From Pseudoflavonifractor intestinihominis (GTDB taxonomy: Bacteria > Bacillota > Clostridia > Oscillospirales > Oscillospiraceae), in NCBI RefSeq assembly GCF_040096055.1, contig NZ_JBBMFK010000004.1, positions 124,001 to 188,000 on the forward strand: a stretch of DNA of 64,000 nucleotides, read 5' to 3'. The notes under the pieces are model-generated. The model was given only the letters and a program-made list of their open reading frames with translations, searched no databases and had not been told where the DNA came from. This document shows, in pieces, positions 51,628 through 60,268 of the stretch (position 1 is the first letter of the stretch; every line of letters begins with the position of its first letter). The position numbers and the translations under genes were made by a program.

Positions 51628-52902
51628 TTAGCGGCGGATGATCTCGTGGCGCTTGGGGCCGGTGGACACGGTCTTGACCGGCACGCCGATGTGCTTCTCA
51701 ATGAAGTCCACGTAATCACGGGCCTCCTTGGGCAGCTTGTCGTACTCGGTGACGCCCCGGATGTCGCACTTCCAGCCGGGCAGGGTCTCGTAGACGGGCT
51801 TGGCCTTGTCCAGCAGGGGGGAGACGGGGAAGTCAGTGGTGACCTTGCCGTCGATCTCGTAGCCGGTGCACACCTTGATCTCGTCCAGATAGCCCAGGCA
51901 ATCGATGGCGGTGAGGGCGACCTCGGTGGCGCCCTGGACCATGCAGCCGTAACGGGTGGCCACGGCGTCGAACCAGCCCACACGGCGGGGGCGGCCGGTG
52001 GTGGCGCCGAACTCGCCGGCGTCGCCGCCCCGGCGGCGCAGCTCGTCGGCCTCATCGCCGAACAGCTCGGACACAAAGGCGCCCGCGCCCACGGCGGAGG
52101 AGTAGGCCTTGGAGACGCACACCACGTCCCGCAGGGCGGTGGGGGGCACCGCAGCGCCCACGCAGCCGAAGCCGGCCAGGGTGTGGGAGGAGGTGGTGAA
52201 GGGGTAGATGCCCAGATCCGGGTCCTTCATGGAGCCCAGCTGGCCCTCCAGCAGGATCTGCTTGCCCTCCTTCAGGGCCTGGTGGACAAAGGCCACCGCG
52301 TCGCCCACATAGGGGGCGATCATGTCCCGGTAGCCCATGAGGGTGTTGAACAGCTCCTTGGGGTCCAGGGCGGGCTTGTGGTACAGGTGCTCAAAGAGCA
52401 CGTTCTTGATGACGCAGACATGCTCCAGCCGCTCCATCAGCCGCTTCTCGTCAAACAGATCGCAGACCTGGATGCCGATCTTGGCGTACTTGTCGGAGTA
52501 GAAGGGGGCGATACCGGACTTGGTGGAGCCGAAGGCCGCGCCGGCCAGACGCTCCTCCTCATAGGTATCCTGGAGCACATGATAGGGCATCAGCACCTGG
52601 GTGCGCTGATCCACGATGATGTGGGGGGCGGGCACGCCGCCGTCGGTCAGGGTTTTCAGCTCATGGATGAACTTGGGCACGTCCAGAGCCACACCGTTGC
52701 CGATGATGTTGGTGGTGTGGGGGTAGAACACGCCGGAAGGGAGCTGATGCAGTGCGAACTTTCCATAATCACAGATAATGGTATGGCCTGCGTTGGCGCC
52801 GCCCTGAAAGCGGATGACGACATCGGACTCCTCGGCCAGCAGATCAGTGATCTTGCCCTTGCCCTCGTCGCCCCAGTTTGCGCCTACAATTGCTTTGACC
52901 AT
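51628..52902 (-). CDS. purA: Adenylosuccinate synthetase
   Basis: A 424-residue enzyme that joins IMP and aspartate with GTP in AMP synthesis. ANWGDEGKGK (residues 8-17) is the P-loop-like switch, FQGGANAGHT binds IMP, GNGVALD and FTTSSHTLAG are conserved, and VSTGPKRHE near the end contacts GTP. Length and motifs are typical. No purine riboswitch was recognised upstream. Confidence 0.97.
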   Translation of the reverse strand: MVKAIVGANWGDEGKGKITDLLAEESDVVIRFQGGANAGHTIICDYGKFALHQLPSGVFYPHTTNIIGNGVALDVPKFIHELKTLTDGGVPAPHIIVDQRTQVLMPYHVLQDTYEEERLAGAAFGSTKSGIAPFYSDKYAKIGIQVCDLFDEKRLMERLEHVCVIKNVLFEHLYHKPALDPKELFNTLMGYRDMIAPYVGDAVAFVHQALKEGKQILLEGQLGSMKDPDLGIYPFTTSSHTLAGFGCVGAAVPPTALRDVVCVSKAYSSAVGAGAFVSELFGDEADELRRRGGDAGEFGATTGRPRRVGWFDAVATRYGCMVQGATEVALTAIDCLGYLDEIKVCTGYEIDGKVTTDFPVSPLLDKAKPVYETLPGWKCDIRGVTEYDKLPKEARDYVDFIEKHIGVPVKTVSTGPKRHEIIRR

Positions 52903-53084
52903 AATCGTTCCTCCTGCCGCGGGGATTCGCGCGTTGGCCTTTTCCCACGGACGGACGATATTATATCCCCGAATTTTTCAGATTACAAGGGACAAATTGT
53001 AAAAAACTGCGATTTCCAGGGAAGTTTTCTCTCCGGGCTGGAAGCTGTCCGCCTCGGACGGAAGAGGATGGAAAAGACTGTCCG

Positions 53085-53756
53085 TCACAGGGGAAATTCC
53101 GGACGGGGGAGGGGAAATTCCGGGATGCCCTCGGCGGCGGGGCACAGGGTGTGGAGGGGGTAGAAGATCACCAGAGCGTCCTCGGTCAGGTAGAAGTTGT
53201 CCGGGTCAAAATCCGCCTCCACCCGGCGGGGCCAGTCCTCGTAGAACAGGAATTCCCCGGAGGAAGCCCGCTGGGCGCACTGATCCGCCACCGCCGTCAG
53301 CACCTGCCGCCGCCAGCGGGTCCTGGGCGGGAAGAGGGCGGACAGGGGGATGGGGGTGCCCGAGGACAGGGCCCAGGTCTCGCCCGACCGCGCCAGCAGA
53401 GGCCGTGCCGTTCCGTGCTTCTCGGCCGCGTCGGTATGCAGGCTGAGCAGGCCGCCGCCGTTGCAGGTGACGGTGAAGTCCAGCGCCGCAGTCCAGGGGG
53501 TGAAGGGCCGGGACTGCGCCCTGGCCTCGGTCAGGGCGGCGCAGGCCATGGCGTACAGGGTTCCCTCCCAGTGGGCCCGCCAGGTCTGGGTCTGCCGGGC
53601 AAAGCAACGGCCAATGCGCCGCAGCCCCGGCGTGTCCCCCTCCAGCTCCGGCCACCGGAGGGACATGGTCAGCACCGGCTCCTCCTCCAGCGTCAGCACC
53701 CGTTCCTCCGGCGCCGCCTTTATGGTCGCCGTCTCCACTGTGCGTCTTCCAGCCAT
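53085..53756 (-). CDS. DUF3298 domain protein
   Basis: A 223-residue soluble protein without a signal peptide. The C-terminal part (FDPDNFYLTEDALVIFYPLHTLCPAAEGIPEF) matches DUF3298, the RsiV/YdaN-type domain, and the N-terminal part resembles its usual DUF4163 companion. In RsiV this domain binds lysozyme, but there it sits outside the cell; the lack of an export signal here is unusual. Confidence 0.78.
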   Translation of the reverse strand: MAGRRTVETATIKAAPEERVLTLEEEPVLTMSLRWPELEGDTPGLRRIGRCFARQTQTWRAHWEGTLYAMACAALTEARAQSRPFTPWTAALDFTVTCNGGGLLSLHTDAAEKHGTARPLLARSGETWALSSGTPIPLSALFPPRTRWRRQVLTAVADQCAQRASSGEFLFYEDWPRRVEADFDPDNFYLTEDALVIFYPLHTLCPAAEGIPEFPLPRPEFPL

Positions 53757-53814
53757 GGACGCCCCCTCCTTTTTTTCAAACCGTTCTGCACCATCCTATG
53801 CCCAAAGGGCGGGT

Positions 53815-53843
53815 TTGACAGAAGTTTTTCTCTGTGCTACGCT
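53815..53843 (+). promoter_or_regulatory. Promoter of the acylphosphatase gene
   Basis: TTGACA (53815-53820), 17 bases, TACGCT (53838-53843). Confidence 0.65.
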
Positions 53844-53870
53844 AAAGCAAAAGGAAAGGGGGAGCGCGGC

Positions 53871-54152
53871 ATGGTTCGGCTCTATATCCGGGTGTCCGGC
53901 CGGGTCCAGGGCGTGGGCTTCCGGTGGTTCACCTGCGCCACCGCCGCCCGGCTGGATCTGACCGGCTGGGTGCGCAACCGGGAGGACGGCGACGTGGAGA
54001 TGGAGGTCCAGGGGGACGAGGGTCCTGTGGAGGAATTTGTCCGGGCGGTGTCCCGGGGTCCCAGGTACGCCCTGGTGGACAGTGTGGAGCGCCACGCCCT
54101 CACGCCCGAGGAGGGAGAGCGCTCCTTTCATGAGCGGGGCAGCCTGTGGTGA
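53871..54152 (+). CDS. acyP: Acylphosphatase
   Basis: A 93-residue enzyme hydrolysing acyl phosphates. RVQGVGFRWF holds the phosphate-binding loop and catalytic Arg; GWVRN has the catalytic Asn. GGGGGAG precedes the ATG. Compact single gene ahead of yerC. Confidence 0.95.
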   Translation: MVRLYIRVSGRVQGVGFRWFTCATAARLDLTGWVRNREDGDVEMEVQGDEGPVEEFVRAVSRGPRYALVDSVERHALTPEEGERSFHERGSLW

Positions 54153-54185
54153 AATTTTAGGTATAAAAAGGACAAATATTGTTTA

Positions 54186-54232
54186 CTTTCATGATTCAGT
54201 GATTTAAAATATAATGTGATAAATCATGAAAG
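54186..54232 (+). promoter_or_regulatory. yerC promoter within a perfect inverted repeat
   Basis: A perfect 11-base inverted repeat, CTTTCATGATT (54186-54196) and AATCATGAAAG (54222-54232), brackets a promoter with TTTCAT (54187-54192), 17 bases, TATAAT (54210-54215). One arm covers the -35 and the other the start region, so a protein bridging both would shut the promoter. Confidence 0.75.
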
Positions 54233-54272
54233 CACACACTTACCAAAAATACCAAAAGGAGGCTGTCAGCCT

Positions 54273-54584
54273 ATGACCAAGGGTGACAAGAAGGAACACA
54301 GCGATATCCTCTACGAGACCATTCTCACCCTCAAGGATCTGGACGAGTGCAAGAAATTTTTCTCCGACCTGTGCACCGTGGCCGAGCTGCGGGCCATGGA
54401 GCAGCGCTTTGAGGTGGCCATTCTGCTGTCCAACGGCATGATCTACAACGATATTCTGGAGCGGACCGGGGCGTCCAGCGCCACCATCAGCCGGGTGAAC
54501 CGCTCTCTCAACTACGGCGCGGACGGATACACCACCGTGCTCCCCCGGGTGAAGGAGAAGCTGAGGGCCGATGGAAAGCTATGA
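54273..54584 (+). CDS. YerC/YecD family TrpR-like regulator
   Basis: A 103-residue helical DNA-binding protein. LKDLDECKKFFSDLCTVAELRAMEQRFEVAILL and YNDILERTGASSATISRVNRSLNYG are the family blocks, the latter a TrpR-type helix-turn-helix. ATG 54273 has AAAGGAGG upstream; the frame before it is not needed. It overlaps the next gene by 14 bases. The flanking inverted repeat suggests autoregulation. Confidence 0.92.
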   Translation: MTKGDKKEHSDILYETILTLKDLDECKKFFSDLCTVAELRAMEQRFEVAILLSNGMIYNDILERTGASSATISRVNRSLNYGADGYTTVLPRVKEKLRADGKL

Positions 54585-55320
54585 GTTCCTGGCCGGGTGC
54601 TACGATGAACTGACCACCGACGTGCGGTACAGCCGCTGGGCGGACTACATCGAAAAGCACTTTGCCCGCAGCGCCCTGCCCATCCGTACGGTGCTGGATC
54701 TGGCCTGCGGCACGGGCAGCCTGACGGCGGAGCTCATGGGCCGGGGCTATGAGATGATCGGCGTGGACCGCTCGGCGGAGATGCTGTCCGTGGCGGCGGA
54801 GAAGTGCCGGGACCTGGCGGGGGAGCCTCCCATCTTCCTGTGCCAGAGCATGGAGAAGCTGGACCTGTACGGCACCATCGACGCCTGCGTCTGCTGCCTG
54901 GACAGCGTCAACTATGTCACCCGTCCCCAGACCCTGAAGAAGGCCTTCCAGCGGGTCCACCTGTTCCTCATGCCCGGCGGGCTGTTTCTCTTTGACATCA
55001 ACACGCCGGACAAGCTCCGGGGTCTGGACGGCGGCATGTTTATCGACGAGACCGACGACGCATACTGCGTCTGGCGGGCGGAGTACTCCCCACGGCGGCG
55101 TATCTGCACCTACGGCATGGACATCTTCCGCCTGGAGGCCGACGGCCGCTGGAGCCGGGGGGAGGAAGTCCACGAGGAGTACGCCTACCAGCCCGACGAG
55201 CTGGAGGAATACCTGCGGGAGGCGGGCTTCACCCGCATCCGCCGCCACGGCTGCCTGAAGATGCGCGCCCCCGTGCCCGGAGAGGAGCGCATCTTCTTCA
55301 CCGCCGTGAAAAAGGGCTGA
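54571..55320 (+). CDS. Class I SAM-dependent methyltransferase
   Basis: A 249-residue methyltransferase. LDLACGTGSLTAELM is motif I, GVDRSAEMLSVA motif II, and CVCCLDSVNYV lies at motif IV. The end carries YQPDELEEYLREAGF, usual in this family. Overlap with yerC indicates one operon. The substrate is not clear. Confidence 0.92.
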   Translation: MESYEFLAGCYDELTTDVRYSRWADYIEKHFARSALPIRTVLDLACGTGSLTAELMGRGYEMIGVDRSAEMLSVAAEKCRDLAGEPPIFLCQSMEKLDLYGTIDACVCCLDSVNYVTRPQTLKKAFQRVHLFLMPGGLFLFDINTPDKLRGLDGGMFIDETDDAYCVWRAEYSPRRRICTYGMDIFRLEADGRWSRGEEVHEEYAYQPDELEEYLREAGFTRIRRHGCLKMRAPVPGEERIFFTAVKKG

Positions 55321-55360
55321 ACATCTGCGTATACCCGAATGAAAGGAAACAAAATCGCTT

Positions 55361-56236
55361 ATGTCTGATCAGATTATCCGTATGCTGGCCAAGGACGCCC
55401 CGGTGAAGGCCTCCGCCATTACGGCGGGCGCCCTGGTGGAGCGTGCCCGCCAGATCCACAAGACCCTGCCCACCGCCACCGCCGCCCTGGGCCGCGCCCT
55501 GATGGGGGCGTCCATGATGGGCAACCAGCTCAAGGAGGAGAAGGGCTCCCTCACCCTGCGGGTGAAGGGGGACGGCCCCCTGGGGAGCATCACCGCCGTG
55601 TCGGACAGCGAGGGCAACGTCCGGGGCTATGTCCAGAACCCGGCGGCCGATCTGCCCCGGAAGCGGCCCGGAAAGCTGGACGTGGGCGCCGCCGTGGGCG
55701 CCGGTTCCCTCACCATCATCAAGGACCTGAACATGAAGGAGCCCTATGTGGGCACCATTGAGCTGCTCTCCGGCGAGATCGCCGACGACATTGCCGCCTA
55801 TTTCCTGGAGAGCGAGCAGATCCCCACGGCCTGTGCCCTGGGGGTCCTGCTGGACACCGACCAGTCCGTCCTCTGCGCCGGCGGTTATCTCATCCAGCTG
55901 CTGCCCGGCGCGGATGAGAGTGTGATCCGCACCATCGAGCAGGGGGTGGCCCGAGTGGGCGCGGTGACCGACGCTCTCCGGGACGGCATGACCGCCAAGG
56001 GCCTGCTGATGCAGGTGCTGTCCGACTTCGATATGGAAGTGCTGGAGGAGAGCCCGGTGGAGTACCGCTGCTATTGCAGCCGGGACCGGGTGACCCGGGC
56101 CCTCATCAGCATGGGGAAGAAGGATCTGCAGGACCTGATCGACGAGCAGGGCAAGGCGGAACTCACCTGCCAGTTCTGCGACAAGGTGTACCGCTACTCC
56201 AAGGAAGAACTGGAGGCCATTCTGGCCGCAATGTGA
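55361..56236 (+). CDS. hslO: Redox-regulated chaperone Hsp33
   Basis: A 291-residue chaperone switched on by oxidation. The N-terminal substrate domain has ALVERARQIHKT and GSITAVSDSEGNVRGYV; the C-terminal zinc site is CYCS (about 236-239) with CQFC (about 268-271). Zinc loss on oxidation unfolds and activates it. It follows the methyltransferase by 40 bases. Confidence 0.96.
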   Translation: MSDQIIRMLAKDAPVKASAITAGALVERARQIHKTLPTATAALGRALMGASMMGNQLKEEKGSLTLRVKGDGPLGSITAVSDSEGNVRGYVQNPAADLPRKRPGKLDVGAAVGAGSLTIIKDLNMKEPYVGTIELLSGEIADDIAAYFLESEQIPTACALGVLLDTDQSVLCAGGYLIQLLPGADESVIRTIEQGVARVGAVTDALRDGMTAKGLLMQVLSDFDMEVLEESPVEYRCYCSRDRVTRALISMGKKDLQDLIDEQGKAELTCQFCDKVYRYSKEELEAILAAM

Positions 56237-56280
56237 TAAAAAAGCGTGATTTTCCCTGCACAGAGCGGGGGAAAATGCAA

Positions 56281-56326
56281 AATGCACCTCCTGCCGGAGC
56301 GATCCGGAAGGGGGTGCATTTTTTTG
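56281..56326 (+). terminator. Terminator after hslO
   Basis: Outer stem 56281-56290 with 56310-56320 and a T7 run. Confidence 0.8.
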
Positions 56327-56467
56327 ACCAGGGGACCATTAATGCAAAAAAAAGAAAAAATATCGACAACTTTCAAAAATGATAGAAATTATTAACATGG
56401 GATAATGCGGTAAAAAATAATAGCATGTAAAATATGAGGCACCACAAAAAGGAAGGGGGAGAGAGGG

Positions 56468-57049
56468 TTGCTGCTGATTGATTTTTTTCAGAAGGCCCTC
56501 GGGATCTCCGACGAGGCATTGGTGCAGGAGACGCTCAGGGTTTCGGAGACAAGAGTGTTAAAAAAAGGGGAGTACCTGATCCGTCAGGGGAACGTACCCA
56601 CACACGTGTGTTTTCTCACCCAGGGAATCATGCGCGGCGTTTTTTCAGATGTGAACGGGAAGGAGATCACAGACTGCCTGGTGTTCCGCTGCGGCTCGCC
56701 CGCCATGCCCGCGTCGGACATCAACCAGCCCGCACCCATCGACGTGCAGGCGCTGACCGAGTGCGAGATCGTACGGATCGCCGTGCCTGAGGTCAACCGG
56801 ATGCTTCGGGTCTACCCCGCGCTGTCGGAGCTGTACCGGCAGCTCATCGTGGAGTCCTCCAAAACCCACTGGGAGCTGAAGATTGCCATCTATCAATACA
56901 CGGCCATGGAGCGCTACCTGTGGTTCCAGCAGGCCTATCCCGGACTGAGCGACAAGATCAGCAACAAGTACATCGCATCTTTCCTCAACATGACGCCCGT
57001 GACGCTGAGCAGGCTCAAACAGGAGCTGAAGCGGCAGGGCGGCGCGTAA
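56468..57049 (+). CDS. Crp/Fnr family regulator
   Basis: A 193-residue protein with TTG start behind GGGGGAGAGAG. The cyclic-nucleotide-binding fold fills 20-120 (VLKKGEYLIRQGNVP, CFLTQGIMRGVF), and a C-terminal HTH is ISNKYIASFLNMTPVTLSRLK. Fnr iron-sulfur cysteines are missing, and the ligand pocket lacks the classic Arg-Ser pair, so cAMP is unlikely. Monocistronic. Confidence 0.88.
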   Translation: MLLIDFFQKALGISDEALVQETLRVSETRVLKKGEYLIRQGNVPTHVCFLTQGIMRGVFSDVNGKEITDCLVFRCGSPAMPASDINQPAPIDVQALTECEIVRIAVPEVNRMLRVYPALSELYRQLIVESSKTHWELKIAIYQYTAMERYLWFQQAYPGLSDKISNKYIASFLNMTPVTLSRLKQELKRQGGA

Positions 57050-57059
57050 AAGGGTAAAA

Positions 57060-57100
57060 AGAGACCGGAACCGCATGCTGCGGTTCCGGTCTCTCTTTTG
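57060..57100. terminator. Bidirectional terminator
   Basis: Perfect 16-base stem 57060-57075/57079-57094 ending in TCTTTT, between convergent genes. Confidence 0.88.
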
Positions 57101-57110
57101 GGGGCATGGA

Positions 57111-57563
57111 TCAATAGCAGAACTTGCCGACAGGCTCGCCGTTGATGACGCAGTAGACAGCGCCGTCCTCGGGCTTCATGTACAGCTCCATGGTCTCAAT
57201 GGCCTCGGTGTGGCCGGCCTCGGCCCACACCTTCTTGGCGCCGGCGATCATGGTGGACTCGGTCACCTGACGGCCGCAGTACTCCAGGACGAGGGTGGTC
57301 TTGGGCTCCACGGTCTTCTCGGCGGGAGTCTCCACGGCCTTCTCCTCGACGGCCTTCTTGGCAGGGGCCTTCTTGGCGGCGGTCTTGCGGGCGGTCTTCT
57401 TCTCGGCGGCCTTGGGGGCGGTCTCGGTCACAGTCTCGGTCACAGCCTCGGGCTTGACCTCAGCCTTGACGGCCTGGGCCTCCACGGTCTCCACAGCCTT
57501 GGCGGCGGTCTTTTCCTCGGCGGCCTTCACGGCGGCCTCGCGACGCTTCGCACCAGCGATCAT
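57111..57563 (-). CDS. DUF6465 family protein with histone-like Lys/Ala-rich region
   Basis: A 150-residue protein. Residues 1-85 are low-complexity Ala, Lys, Glu and Val with AAKKAPAKKA stretches like histone H1 tails; residues 88-150 form a small domain (LVLEYCGRQVTESTMIAGAKKVW, DGAVYCVINGEPVGKFCY) assigned to DUF6465. It may bind DNA or act as a surface protein; unproven. A promoter of the form ATGACA-18-TAGAAT lies upstream on the minus strand (about 57620-57650). Confidence 0.8.
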   Translation of the reverse strand: MIAGAKRREAAVKAAEEKTAAKAVETVEAQAVKAEVKPEAVTETVTETAPKAAEKKTARKTAAKKAPAKKAVEEKAVETPAEKTVEPKTTLVLEYCGRQVTESTMIAGAKKVWAEAGHTEAIETMELYMKPEDGAVYCVINGEPVGKFCY

Positions 57564-57824
57564 ATTTCAATTCCTCCAGTCCATTTGTTCAGACGTGTTT
57601 CTATGAATTGCTGCAATTATTCTACAACAATTTTCCGGTAATTGTCATATATAAAATGTAAGAATTTTCAAAAGCGGACAGAGGGGATTTTAGCTAATGC
57701 GTACTGAATGGGGCTGAATTTGTATGAAACCGGTTTCTTGCCTGCGGGGAGCCGGGAGGAGCCGGGACAAAAAAGGGAGCGGGTCCGCAGGCAGCGGACC
57801 CGCTCCGGAGTGGGGAAAGGGCGC

Positions 57825-58661
57825 TCAGCTCCGGCAGCCCTTGCCGCCGGAAGGAGGACAGCGATCGGGCCGGTCGCCGTGGCCGCAGTCCCGGTCAGGG
57901 CGGTCGCAGCCGCAGCCGCCCACGCCGCCGTTGGGCGGGAAGAACTCATCCACGGGGAACTGGACGTGACGGAAGATCTCGCAGGGGTCATCCTCGCAGC
58001 CGCCGCAGGTGCACTCCTTCTCGGGCATGCAGTAGTCGTAGGCGGGCATGAGCAGCTGGGTGTCCCGCTCCAGGCGGATGATGGAGAACTGGCCCAGGGT
58101 GACATACACTCGCTTGCCGTCGTTGCCGAAGCACAGGTCGCTGCCGAAGCAGGAGCAGATGCAGGGCGGGATCTCGGACAGCTCGCAGTCGCAGCAGGGG
58201 CGGCAGTCGCACACATCCACCAGCTTCATGTTCAGCACGATGGGGTCCACCGCCTCCACCACCGCAGTGGGCAGGTTGGTCTTCATGATGTTCTGCTCGT
58301 CCATGGCGCCCAGGGCGGCCTCGGAGGAGAACACCTTGGCGCTGCCCTCGCTGCCGAAGAGGATGACACGCTTGTCGAACACGCACAGGCCGCACACCTG
58401 GACAGGCCGGGCGGCGCCCACGAAGGCGTCGGCGGTGACCCGGTAGAAGTAGCGGACGTCCACGGTGAAGAAGCCCCGGTTGAAGCCGATGGGCTCCACG
58501 TCGATGTACACATAGAGCAGCTCGGCCTGGCCGGCGCGGATGGACACGGCCCGGTCAATGGCGCACTGGGAGCTCTGGGTGGGGTAGAAGCGGAGATCTT
58601 CGATGCAGTCCTTGTCGGAAGATACAGCGCTTTTAATACGAGAAAAAACACTGGGCCGCAA
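57825..58661 (-). CDS. Cys-rich conserved protein, 5' end disrupted by the mobile element
   Basis: A 278-residue reading whose first usable codon is TTG 58661, with no ribosome site before it. FSRIKSAVSSDKDCIEDLRFYPT reads as a normal N-terminal region, so the true start was probably just upstream, where the mobile element now begins. The protein is beta-rich, has many Cys (CDCRPCCDCEL, ICSCFGSDLCFG, CTCGGCEDDPC) and a Gly/Cys/Asp tail. It resembles spore- or surface-coat proteins of Clostridia in style, but I cannot assign a family. It may be silent or driven from the element. Confidence 0.65.
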   Translation of the reverse strand: MRPSVFSRIKSAVSSDKDCIEDLRFYPTQSSQCAIDRAVSIRAGQAELLYVYIDVEPIGFNRGFFTVDVRYFYRVTADAFVGAARPVQVCGLCVFDKRVILFGSEGSAKVFSSEAALGAMDEQNIMKTNLPTAVVEAVDPIVLNMKLVDVCDCRPCCDCELSEIPPCICSCFGSDLCFGNDGKRVYVTLGQFSIIRLERDTQLLMPAYDYCMPEKECTCGGCEDDPCEIFRHVQFPVDEFFPPNGGVGGCGCDRPDRDCGHGDRPDRCPPSGGKGCRS

Positions 58662-58672
58662 GGGATTGGCGT
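58635..58672. other. Element/chromosome junction (candidate attachment site)
   Basis: The recombinase stop (58672-58674) lies 10 bases from the first codon of the Cys-rich gene. Large serine recombinases sit at the end of their element, so the crossover core must lie about here. The other end is outside the window, so the core bases cannot be fixed. Confidence 0.5.
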
Positions 58673-60156
58673 CAGTAGGGTTTCAGGGTGAAGCGGAGCT
58701 GGAACTCGCTCTGTTTGGATTTCTTGTCTTTCTGGTAGGTGATGGTGCTGATCACACCCTTGAGCATGGCGTTGCGGCCGGCGGCGTCGGCGGCGTCGTA
58801 GGCGTCCAGCACCGCCCGGATCTTCCTGGCCAGGGCGGCCGGATCGGCCAGCTGGGCGTCTTGGATGGACTGTTCTGTCTCCCGCTGGCGGCGCTCCAGA
58901 CCGGCGATCTTCTCCTTCACGGCTGCCATCCGCTCCCGGAAGGTGGGCAGGTCGTACTCCTCCATTTCCAGCAGCTCATACAGGCGGCTCTTCTGCCGCT
59001 GGGCCGCTGCCAGCTCCTTCTTCACTGCTTCCAGGGAGCTGTCCAGGACGGAAGTATCCCGGGCTGTGCCGCGCTGCTGCTCCAGCTCCAGCTTCACCAG
59101 GGTCTCCTCCAGGTAGGAGAGGACCCGCTGCTCCACCAGCTCAAACTTGGTGCTGGAGCAGCACCCCTTCTTCATGCACAGCAGATACGGCTGCCCCCTC
59201 ATCACCATGCGCTGCATATTCTGCCCGCAGTTGGCGCACTTGACCAGACCGGCCAGGGAGCTGCGGACGGTGCCGTCATTCTTGGATGGGATATACCGCC
59301 CGGCCATGATGTCCTGCACCGTGTCGTACAGCTCCTGGCTCACGATGGCGGGGTGTAGGCCGTCCACAATGGTCCACTTCTCCCGGGGATTGTAGATGGT
59401 GATGTGCTTGGGGTTGCCCTTGGCCCCCTTGCGGACGTGGGACTTCTGGTTCCAGACCACTTTCCCGGCAAAGGTGGGGTTGCGGAGGATGTGGGCCACG
59501 CTGTTTCGGGTGAACTCCTCCGAGCGGTGGGGCTTGGCCCCCAGGGCGTTGACGTGCCGGGCGATGGAGACGCAGCCGTAGCCCTGGGTGTAGAGCTGGT
59601 ACATCATGCGGACAAAGCGGGCCTCCGGCTCGTAGATCTCCAGAGTGGGCCGCCGGTCCACCAGAACCTTCCGGTAGCCGTAGGGGGCGTTGGCCACGTA
59701 GCAGCCGTCGCTGATGCTCTGCTTCAGGCCCCGGCGCAGCCGCTTGTTGATGATCTTATACTCCCGGCGGGACATGAAGGTCTTGAACTCCGCCATCTCG
59801 TCATCCAGGTCGTCGGACAGGTTGTAGGTCTTCTCCGGGGTGACGATGAGGGTGCCCGAGTCCCGGAAGGCGTCCAGGATGATGCCCTGGTCCTTCATCC
59901 GGCCGCGGGAGAGCCGGTCCAGATCCATGACCAGCACCGCGTCGTAGCGGCCCTCCTCCACGTCCTCCAGCAGGCGCAGCATCTCAGGACGGGCGTACAG
60001 GCTCTCACCGCTGACCACCTCCTCATAGGTGGCGATAATATGGATGTCGTGAGAGGAGGCGAACTGGGCCAGGGCCTTCCGGTGCCGGGAGAGCACCTCC
60101 TCCGTGTCCATGCCCTCCTCCATACGAGATTTTCTCAGATACTCCGCCGCGTCCAT
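58672..60156 (-). CDS. Large serine recombinase (site-specific integrase)
   Basis: A 494-residue integrase. The catalytic Ser is in YLRKSRMEEG (residue 9); VLVMDLDRLSRG is the resolvase block with the Arg residues. The recombinase domain (APYGYRKV, TRNSVAHILRNPTFAGKVVWN) and a zinc ribbon (CANCGQNMQRMV, CMKKGCCS) follow, then a coiled coil (about 375-440). ATG 60156 follows GAAGGAGGGAA; an upstream extension lacks a signal. It marks the left end of the element. Confidence 0.94.
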   Translation of the reverse strand: MDAAEYLRKSRMEEGMDTEEVLSRHRKALAQFASSHDIHIIATYEEVVSGESLYARPEMLRLLEDVEEGRYDAVLVMDLDRLSRGRMKDQGIILDAFRDSGTLIVTPEKTYNLSDDLDDEMAEFKTFMSRREYKIINKRLRRGLKQSISDGCYVANAPYGYRKVLVDRRPTLEIYEPEARFVRMMYQLYTQGYGCVSIARHVNALGAKPHRSEEFTRNSVAHILRNPTFAGKVVWNQKSHVRKGAKGNPKHITIYNPREKWTIVDGLHPAIVSQELYDTVQDIMAGRYIPSKNDGTVRSSLAGLVKCANCGQNMQRMVMRGQPYLLCMKKGCCSSTKFELVEQRVLSYLEETLVKLELEQQRGTARDTSVLDSSLEAVKKELAAAQRQKSRLYELLEMEEYDLPTFRERMAAVKEKIAGLERRQRETEQSIQDAQLADPAALARKIRAVLDAYDAADAAGRNAMLKGVISTITYQKDKKSKQSEFQLRFTLKPY

Positions 60157-60194
60157 CCGGTTCCCTCCTTCACAATATGTCGAGAGTATAACCG

Positions 60195-60251
60195 CCCCCG
60201 GCCGGACGGCTGAGGGCGGTTTTTGTATTTCTGTTAAAATCCGCAAGCGCT
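60195..60251 (-). repeat. 57-base flanking repeat, copy A (after hsdR_N gene)
   Basis: Matches 61424-61480 at 51 of 57 positions by eye. It starts with a GC-rich hairpin (ACCGCCC/GGGCGGT arms) and ends CCGCAAGCGCT. On the minus strand it follows the HsdR_N stop and precedes the recombinase gene. Confidence 0.85.
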
Positions 60252-60268
60252 GGGGGACTTGGAACGTA

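Noticed and set aside
57075..57641. Gly/Leu-repeat protein on the plus strand
   Set aside because: Mirror of the Lys/Ala-rich DUF6465 coding sequence on the other strand.
60195..60251. A normal terminator for the hsdR_N gene
   Set aside because: The T-run lies on the plus strand, opposite to the direction of the genes, and the copy at 61424-61480 has lost the pairing, so a simple terminator does not explain why it is repeated.
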